The notes under the pieces: model-generated
The model's database searches: none
What the model saw: the letters and a program-made list of their open reading frames with translations, nothing else
Told to the model about the DNA's origin: nothing
NCBI GenBank assembly: GCA_964035575.1
Contig: OZ037909.1
Coordinates: 496,001-560,000, forward strand
Reading direction: 5' to 3'
Source of the DNA: Rhynchopus sp. YZ270_cl-10
Taxonomy: Eukaryota > Euglenozoa > Diplonemea > Diplonemida > Diplonemidae
DNA: 64,000 bases
Shown here: positions 42,987-51,500 of the stretch, one piece after another
Layout of the letters: every line of letters begins with the position of its first letter
Numbering within the stretch: position 1 is the first letter of the stretch
Program-made: the position numbers and the translations under genes

Positions 42987-43118
42987 AATAGTAACTCTGA
43001 TAGGCAAAAGGAAAAAAAGGTTTTTTCGTTGATTGCTCAATTACCCTGTTTGAGGGGGGTGATTGGCGACCGTATCTGAGTAACTATTTCTCCTTTAAGC
43101 TACGTTTGTAGGTATAAA
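42987..43118 (+). repeat. R7 repeat, uninterrupted copy
   Basis: GTAACTCTGATAGGCAAAAG, GTTGATTGCTCAATTACCC, GGCGACCGTATCTGAG, CTCCTTTAAGCTACG. Same unit as the split copy at 9.17-9.59 kb; a short relative (GTTGGCGACCGTATCGGAGG) lies at 63349. Confidence 0.75.
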
Positions 43119-43875
43119 AAAAAAAAAAAATGTGAAAAGAGAAAAGAAAATTCTTTCCGTGCATACAGACCAATAAATTGGCAGGTGCCGTCTCCCAAAG
43201 CGACGATAAGAGTAGTGGTATTTCATTGTTGAAGCCTCCCAAAATTGCAAACTTGGTTAGGATCCTCTTCGGCGTCTTGCCAAAGATTTCACAGTTCGCC
43301 TACAAAAAACTGATAAACTAAATTCGAACAATGACAACCTGCCGTTGACAACACTGCGTTGTACAGGAACACAAGCCTTTCCTCCCAAGGTTTTTTTTTT
43401 TTTTTTTTTGTAGACAAAACAAAACAAAAAAAAAATGCATTTTTCCTAGTATTGCACAGATACATTTCACGACATTTTTCGCCTAGCAATCAAGGCAGAC
43501 AGTGGCCTGCCACACAGACCTATGGGAGAAAGAAAAAAAACGAAACTCTGTTTGAGCATCAGAAGAAACATGGCCGCGTACTTCATAGAAACCATTTCCT
43601 ACCTCCGCAAGCGTCCCCTGGGCTAGGACAATGATCATACTTCAATTTCAAGTCCATTTCTTCCAAAAAGCCCCTCCGCGGGCCAACGGCACCTCTCCCG
43701 GAAGAATAAGGACAAAAAAATTGATCGATTTGGGGGGGAGACCTGCCACAGTACAGTCTTTAAAATATTTTTTTTTCTGGAAGGGATTTCTGAAGGGATT
43801 TTTGTTGCAGTCACCCTTAGGCAAAAAGATAAGGGTACAATCAAAAATGCGCGCACACGGCACAACCTCTGACAT

Positions 43876-45140
43876 CTACATCAAAACCGCTACGACAGCA
43901 AGAAGTACTGTGAAGAGCATCGGGGTCAGTCCTGTTGAGAATTATTTTTTTTTCCCCCGCCACCCCGATGAAAATGTGTCTCTCGTGCATAATGTAATAC
44001 TCCCTCTTGCATACCTGAGGCGGGTGAACCGTCGTCTTCGTCGTCTTCTTCGTAGTGCGAGAACGACGCATACGGCACAGACGTCCGCGGGGTGTATGTC
44101 CACGGAAGGTACGACGGACGAGGTGCGTAGCTCACGTGAGGTGTGTTGGTCTCGCCTGCTGGCGCGTTCGTCCACGGGGCGTATGTAAAGGGGGCGTACG
44201 TCCATGGGGCGGACGTGGCGGGAGGTGAGGCCGTGCTCTGCGCGCTCTCCGCTGACAACGCGATAATCTCAGCCCCGTGCATATCGCTGTCTGTGGCGTA
44301 ATACTTGCTGAAGAGCCCCTGATCATCACGCACCGCCTCGGATAGTGCCGCCAGCTGTGAAGGGGAAATCATAGCCAAATATTCGAAAATTTACATTGAC
44401 GCTTCAAAAATGGACAACTCACAGTGTAGGGGTGGCTGCATTCCCTGACGTGGGAATGATTATATTTAAAACACTTTAAGCCTTTTGTGTGTGCATACCA
44501 AAACCTTCGCCTCTGCAACATCCTCAGCACCAACCGCCATTTCATACACAATCCTGTCGGACACTCCCATCAGCTTCCTTTGTGCTGCGACGTGCTCTTC
44601 TGGGAGCGACTCGACGTCCCCCACTACCCTGCACTTGCTTGGGCTCAGTTTGTCAGCTGCGGTGATGCTGCTGTTAGAGAGGAAGCACTCGTAGAGGGAG
44701 ACGACCTGTGTGGGTGTACTGCAGGGCGACCTGAAGAGCAGCTCGTTGAAGAGGTCGACCTCCAACTCGGTGGGGACGAAGTCGCCACGTGTCTTGTTCA
44801 TGGCGATCTGGACAACGACCCATGCATCGGTCTCGTCCTCGCGCAGGCCTCCCTCGGGTGTGCAGTCGACGTTGCTGCGGAGGGGGTTGCGCTGCTTCCA
44901 CTCGTTGTCCTGCTCATCCCAGTACTTGCGGTACTTGTTGCGGTACCGTGTGTGCACGTTGTACGAGCGCGACCCCACGTAGTACAGCAGCCCGCCCGCA
45001 GCCACTCCCGCCCCTGCAGCAGCCGCGTACTTCCACGCCTTCGTGTTGGTCTTGCTCGGGGTCTGGTAGGCGCGCGTCCCGTACCCCTTTCCTTCTGCGC
45101 CAACCGCACACAGCAGCGCCACTAACATTGTTGCCTTCAT
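43876..45140 (-). CDS. Secreted membrane-anchored protein with prion-like segment, member 3 (345 aa, three exons)
   Basis: Exons 45140-44499, 44354-44015 and 43931-43876, same two intron phases as the other members. Signal peptide MKATMLVALLCAVGAEG; basic KTNTKAWK; hydrophobic YAAAAGAGVAAGGLLYYVGS; an Arg/Lys/Tyr-rich stretch where the others are Asn/Ser/Tyr-rich (NKYRKYWDEQ); Cys in the same four places (DCTPEGG, SPCSTP, YECFLS, SKCRVV); sequon NKT. Exon 2 is 340 nt rather than 112 because it adds a Pro/Thr/Ala-rich repeat (APWTYAPFTYAPWTNAP and variants) and an acidic YEEDDEDDGSP. The last exon LTPMLFTVLLAVVAVLM is the hydrophobic end. The repeat would make a stalk next to the membrane. Intron 2 carries an R4 hairpin. 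Confidence 0.85.
43967..43995 (+). repeat. R4 hairpin repeat inside intron 2 of member 3
   Basis: GATGAAAATGTGTCTCTCGT, GCATAATG; opposite orientation to the gene and filling about a third of an 83-bp intron. Confidence 0.65.
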
Positions 45141-45518
45141 CGTAAATGTCTTCTGTATATCAAAAAATGTGAGGTGAACGATAAACGTTATGCCGCAGGA
45201 ATCGAGGAATCGGGGGGTGGTGATAACCTTTTATACCTTTTATCTTAGTGTTGCCTGTTTTAAAAAAAGGGGAAAATGACACAAAAAGCATTGCTCCGGA
45301 AGAAACTCTGCGTTTTGTGGACTTCATGGGTGAAGTTAAAAAAGACTCTCTTCGTCAAAAGCACACCAGCAAACAAAAGACGGCATTGCTTTGTACGATC
45401 AAACGAGAGAAAAAAAATGGTTAAAACACAAGCACCTACACAAACACTACAAAAAGAGAAAAAAGTTGTCACACAATGCTCAAAGCTTAGCCACCTTTAA
45501 CACAAAAAACCCCCTATC

Positions 45519-48500
45519 TCATGAGAGACGAGGAACGTCGAGGATAGGCCCACCACCACCACCACCTTGACCAACCCCGGCTCCTATCAGCTGAGAGTAC
45601 ACCACCGACAGATCGACCCCCGCAATGACCGGGGGAAGGTAGATGGCATTGTTTACTACTGTGGGCTCAGCGGCCTGCTGTTCGATGAGAGCCACCATCG
45701 CACTCCATTCTTGGAAGGCCACGATACCTTGGAACTCATTTATCGTAATCAGCTTGGAACACTTTGAGGACAGCTGCAAAAGGTTCATTGGGTCTAATTG
45801 CAGTGCCTTCGCGGATGCATCTTCAACCTTACCACGTCGCAGCTCGCCTATTGTGCAAACGATATATTCATTTAGGTCTAGAGTGCACACCATACCATCT
45901 TTGATGAAGATGTATTGCGCGCGATTTGTTGGGTTGAGAACACCTGCCATGGGCATTGTGTCTTCTCCGTCTTCTCGATCGCATAGGTAGAAGACTGGTG
46001 TTGCAGTGAGACTGCTGTTTTTGTGAAGCAAAGTAGGATCACCCTCCTCCATGAACGAAAGGTCATAAACCATAAGCGAGGCACCCACAAGAATCTGCAG
46101 CAACGAATTGTTCTGTGGGGATCGGATTACAGTCTGCCCGATGACTTCCCCAGAGAGGTTGGTGTTCTCGATGTACAGTACGGAGCTTGGGTTGCGCGCT
46201 TTCCACAGCACCGTTTTGCAGTTGGAAAGATGTACACATAGGACCTCTCCTTTTAAAGCCATCGTCGCTGCCACTGCCCTGCAGTTGTGTGTTTCGGAGA
46301 TGGGTTCTTTGGTAGATTTATCTGGGATGTTGCTTAAAATGGTTTCATCGATTTCAGACGCATGCTCGATTGTTTCAGAGAGACGTTTTTTAAATGAAGA
46401 TCGACGTCGAACCACTTCATTTTCATGACGGTTTTTTTCGAAGTATATCGCACGCTCCTTAAGAACATTCTCCGCCGATCCACAAGAAGAACAAAACGAA
46501 ACGTTCTGTAAGGAAGCCACCAAAAGGTCAAACGCCATCCGCTGCGTACAGTTCTCATAAAACCCTTCTTTGCAGAGTTTGTCGGTGGGGATCACGTAAA
46601 TGCAAAGCACCATATCCTCTGATACAACAGAGAACGTTGCCTTTGCTGCACCAATGTATCCTGAGGCTGTGTCCTTAAATTTTAAGCATGGAATGGAGAG
46701 TTCGGTGACATATCCTTCTGGAACGGTGCGTTTCGTTTCGGAAAAGACGCCGTTCGTTTGGGTTTCGGGGGGGAAATCTTGGACATCAGATTTAATGTGG
46801 AGAAGGGTCCCTTGGCTGGTGAGAAGAACATCGGTGTTGCCGGATAGGTAGGCAGCATGGGTGGTGATGGTGGTGACTGTCAGGGTGAAGTCGTTTTCTG
46901 CATGGAGGTGCACCGCTGGGGTGTTTGCCTCGGAGATCTGTTTGTGCCGGTTTCGCCAGAAATCGACCTCGAATGTTTCCCCTTGTGGTGCTGGGGATAG
47001 GTCTACCTTTGCGCCAAGGTCGCAGTAGAGCCGTGCAATGGTGGTTCTGGTTGAACCCCTTTCGTTGCATGTGGCATAGCATATGTTGTCGTTTGTGCGT
47101 GAAGGAAGCATCTGCACACCGTGCACCTCGCATTCGACGGCAGCCTGTGGAAGTGGGGGAAAGTTTGCTGCAGCCTCGACACCGCTTAAATGGTAGGCCA
47201 GCATCGTGGTCAAAACGATCTCTGTCGCAAGTTCACCATGTTTCAGCAAATCAAAAGGACGGTTTCCCCTTTTATCGCAAGAGAACAAACTGCCCCCAAT
47301 AGAAAGAACGTATTTGATGAGAGCGGCAAGCTCCTCCTCTGCGAGAGACGAGGCAACACTGCAAAGAAGGTGCAGCGCGGTGTAGCCGTCCGCATCTGCA
47401 AAGTTCGGCCCGACAGAGCCTTGAGACATGAGACGCACAAATTTGCTGAGCGTCGCCTTTTGACATTCCGCAGACCGTCCATAGTTCCTCGTCCTCCCCA
47501 ATGCACCTCCGGTGTTTTCTTTGCGTTCAATATTCCCACGACGACCCGGCTGTATAGGAGAAGCAATCCGAATATTCTCAGTCTTCTTTTCAATACTGCA
47601 AAGCGACTCAAGGTGCAGCGCATTGAAGCACGACACAACGTTACTATGCAACGCACCCCGGTACTGCCCAAGCAGAGCCTCCTGTGGATAGCACGTCACC
47701 GTCTGATAAAACGCATTGACCCGACACAGCACCGCACCCTCCGCTGAGGAGGGCGACCCCGAGAAGAGAAGACGCTGCGGGCCGATCAGGGTGTCCGCCG
47801 TACCGTCGCCGTCAAGCTTGCGCTGGGCCACCTCCAGGTCAGACATGGTCACCAAATGGGAGGAGGTGATGGTACGTGATATGCAATCATAAACGATCAA
47901 TTCATTGTCAATAATCCCGACTGCCAGCGGTTCTGTTGGGTGAAACGCAAAGGTAGTCATATCCAGCGAATCTGAGTGGTGATCATGACAACGACACTGC
48001 GAACACATTGCCAAACCCTCATCTGTACATGCTACGGTATAGAAGTCCACCCCAGCTGGACGGTGCACTGCAATATGCGCACCTTCATCGTACCCACCTA
48101 CTGTTAGGTCAAACCTGCAAGGGGTCGGCTCCACATTGCAGATAATCTTCCTCACCACACCACGATGCGATACCGCAAGCACCGTTTGCCCATTGTAAAC
48201 AAGAAAGCTCCCTGCACTGCCGTGCCATACACTTTTCACCTTAATGTTCTCCAAGCTTCCATGCGCTGTATCATTATTCAAACGCGACTCATTTATGAAA
48301 ACCTCCGGAAGCGGAGTCTCTGTTGGGGAAGCAAGCTTCAGAAGCAACACCAAAAACTTTGTTTTATTTCCATCATCGTGGTCCACAGCAGGGAGGCGCA
48401 GGGTACGCAGCGATTTCGATCCTTGGTGGAGATAGCAGATGGCTCCGGTCATATCTGCATAGTCAGTACACGGTGTTGTATCCTCTGCAGGAGGTGTCCA

Positions 48501-51500
48501 TAGGCATGACAGTGAGCAGTCTCGAGAGACTTCGAGAACTCCTCCTAATGGCGTTGTATCAACGACACATTGCGGCAGGCGTCGTACCGTAACAAGCTTG
48601 TCTCCCAGCAAAATAAAATCGATATTGCTCCCACCATGCAACCTTGCACCATACGGAAACACATAGTACGAAACCCCCTCCGCATCTCCATCGCCCTGCG
48701 ACACCACTGCGGTCTTTTGCGTCATAGTATCAATCATTATTATACACCAAAGGGCCTGCGATTTTCCGGTTTCAAACACTTTTCGATGACTGTTTTGAGA
48801 GCACAAAGCGAATATAACGCTAGGAGCCGTCGAGCTTGCGGCAATGCTGAACACTATGAGATCGGGGGTATGACTCTGCACATCTTTGAGGAGTGGTGGG
48901 GAGAACGGTGTTGGGCGTGGTTTTCCTGGACGCACCTCGACCCCTTCTTGCCCAACCTGCGGGCAGTGTTTCTTCTGAAACTCTGCAATCGCCTTGAGAA
49001 GCACCTCCCTTCCAGACCCAGAACGCAACGCATCGATCGGCCTCACCAAATCGGTATCCGTTGCAAACACATTGATCCCCTTCGTTAACAACCACACCGC
49101 CTGTTTAACAGCTTCCTCAACGCTTATTTGATGTGCAATATCAAACAAGACATGCATCGCCGTCTTCCCCTCCGTATCCGAAAAATTCGGCGGAACCAAC
49201 CCTGCCCCAATCGCCTCAATAAAGGTCCCCAACGCTGCTCTCTTTTCCCTTAACGACAACCCCTTTGTTGTCATTCTTTTTAACGATCCTTTTAATTCCA
49301 TTTTTCGAGGAGGGCGGTTTGGGATGACAGAAGGATCGATCGAAGGGGGAAGTGGGGTGAGATTCGCATTAGTCCCAAGAGAACGCATGCGTTTCGTGAT
49401 GTCTGCCCAACTATATACCACAAAGCTGCGGTAAAATGCGTTGTACCGCACCACATACACCCCTGTCGCCGACAATGAGATGAGTTGATGCCCTGTAATG
49501 CGCTGGTCCGCTACTCCATCTCCTTCCGTCTCTTTCCTACGACTTTCCATGATAGACAGCCTCATTTCTGAGACACACCGAAACTCTTCCTTGCAGGTGT
49601 TTAACAAACATAGCGACCCTTCCCTGCAAAATACAAAGAGCTGTGGTTCTGATGGATGAAACGAACCATGTACATTTTCTGCAACGGTGTCACACCCAGA
49701 CACTTCTACTTGAGGATATGCTATGGAATCGCCCTTCTCGATGGTGTACATCTCTAGGCTACGGCTAAAACGCATTGCGACCACCTGCTTTCTGCTTGCA
49801 TCTGCGAAAGATATTGATGCACCCACGGTAATCCCTTCACGATCGCTTCTCGGTGCGACCAAATACGTTTTGTGCCCATGCTCCTCCATGATATACCCTA
49901 TGACACTGTGTGTACCAGGCTCTCCAGGGATTTCTACGTTGGTTTGTGGTGATTCATAAAAGAGGAGGACAAAGCCTCCAGGGTCGGTGGTGCGGTTGGC
50001 AGCTGAGACATGAGAGGCGACGACGTCCTGATGGAGGACATTGATGATTCGGTACACCCCCTCCGAACACCACGCCATGTTGATCGCATCCCTCAAAAAG
50101 TCAAGGCAAGACTTCACCTCCTTATCATGCGGGTACAACAGCGAGGAGAGGTGCAGACACACATGCTCTCTTCTCCCGGTCTCCACATTGACACATACAG
50201 TGCTAACAGTGCCCATGCTGTAATCCGCTGCATCAGGCTGGTCTGGGTTGATACGAACATGAGACGTCGCAAGGTACAATCCTTGTACACCTCCTTGAAG
50301 GTCCGACCTGAAATAGGTGTCTGTAGCAGTGACAATGGGGTGCACAGAAGGGCCGTTCAGGAAGTGGACGCGAAGGAGTGTGCCGTTGGAGAGGAGGATG
50401 TAGTCTTTGTCTTTTTCCTCGTGGAGGACGTCAGTGTAGGGGAAGACGGTCATGCGAGTGGCGCCGGGGAAGCTGAAGATCTCAGCGGAAAATTGTTTTT
50501 CAAGGTTGAGCGCAAGAACGGCCCCTCTCGCGAGGGAGAGGAAGTAGAGGATGCCCTCGAAGGAGGAGGAGCAGAGGACCTGTTCGCAGTCTTCGCCGAG
50601 CTCTGCGATGGGGGGGATGTTGCATTTTTCGCGGCAGTTGAAGTTGACGACTTGGGCGGAGGGGGACATTGCGGCCACGGGCTTCATCTCTACCTCATCA
50701 TCGCAGCCGGAGCGGAACTGCAGCACAGCGTCTGCGGCAACTGTGATCTTCGCACCGTTCTGATTCGTTGTCGTCAACGGCTGTGCGCAGGGTGGCGTAT
50801 CCAATGCAGCGAACCCTGCTGCCAGGTCGTACGGCCTGGTGTGTGCATTCGAATGATCGCATGAGTGCAGGCTCGCTCCGCATTTCAATAACCACACCGC
50901 CATCGCCTTTGCCTGTGCTGACACAACAAAGTCCGTAGAATTCGCCAAATCCAAAGCAACGTGAAGAGCCGTCCTGCCGTCCCTATCCCGATAGCACGGC
51001 CATATCCTCCCCTGTTGTATTGCACTGCAAAACGAAGCGAGGTGCGCCTTCAGGTCGTCGGTAGAAACGTTGAGGCTGCGTTCTGTGGAGAGGTGCGACT
51101 TCAGAATGCGCTGGGAAACCCAGTTCCAGTTCATATTGACCCCGCGGACGTCGAGAAGCGTTTTCTGCACATAGACCGCACTGCGTTCCTTTGCGAGCAG
51201 CGCAGCGAAGCCTTTCCATTCGTACACAGCAGCGCATTTGTGCAGAGTATTGAGACGATACAAAAGCGACCCATCTGGGGAGAAGCAGAGCTTGTGTGTT
51301 CCGCTGATTGTATAGTCTGCGTCGGTCCCAAACAGATCGTCATCCTCCTCCTTCCGAGACAGTTCGTAGTCCGTTAGTTTCAATACCCCAAGAACACCGG
51401 TCTGCCGCGTCTTTACGCTGAAGTACACCAACAACCCACTTCGCGTGAAAATTAGTGTCTCCGGATCCCGCGGATGGAAGCACCCTGTGCATACCTCATC

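Larger units (their letters stand above)
41352..43875. other. Spacer between members 2 and 3
   Basis: A GC-richer island at about 41490-41770 has frames on both strands (plus: MAYDDKTGGPAGSPSRYGPR), none convincing. The rest is AT-rich, holding a TA-flanked MITE (42367-42655) and an R7 unit (42987-43118). Confidence 0.45.
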
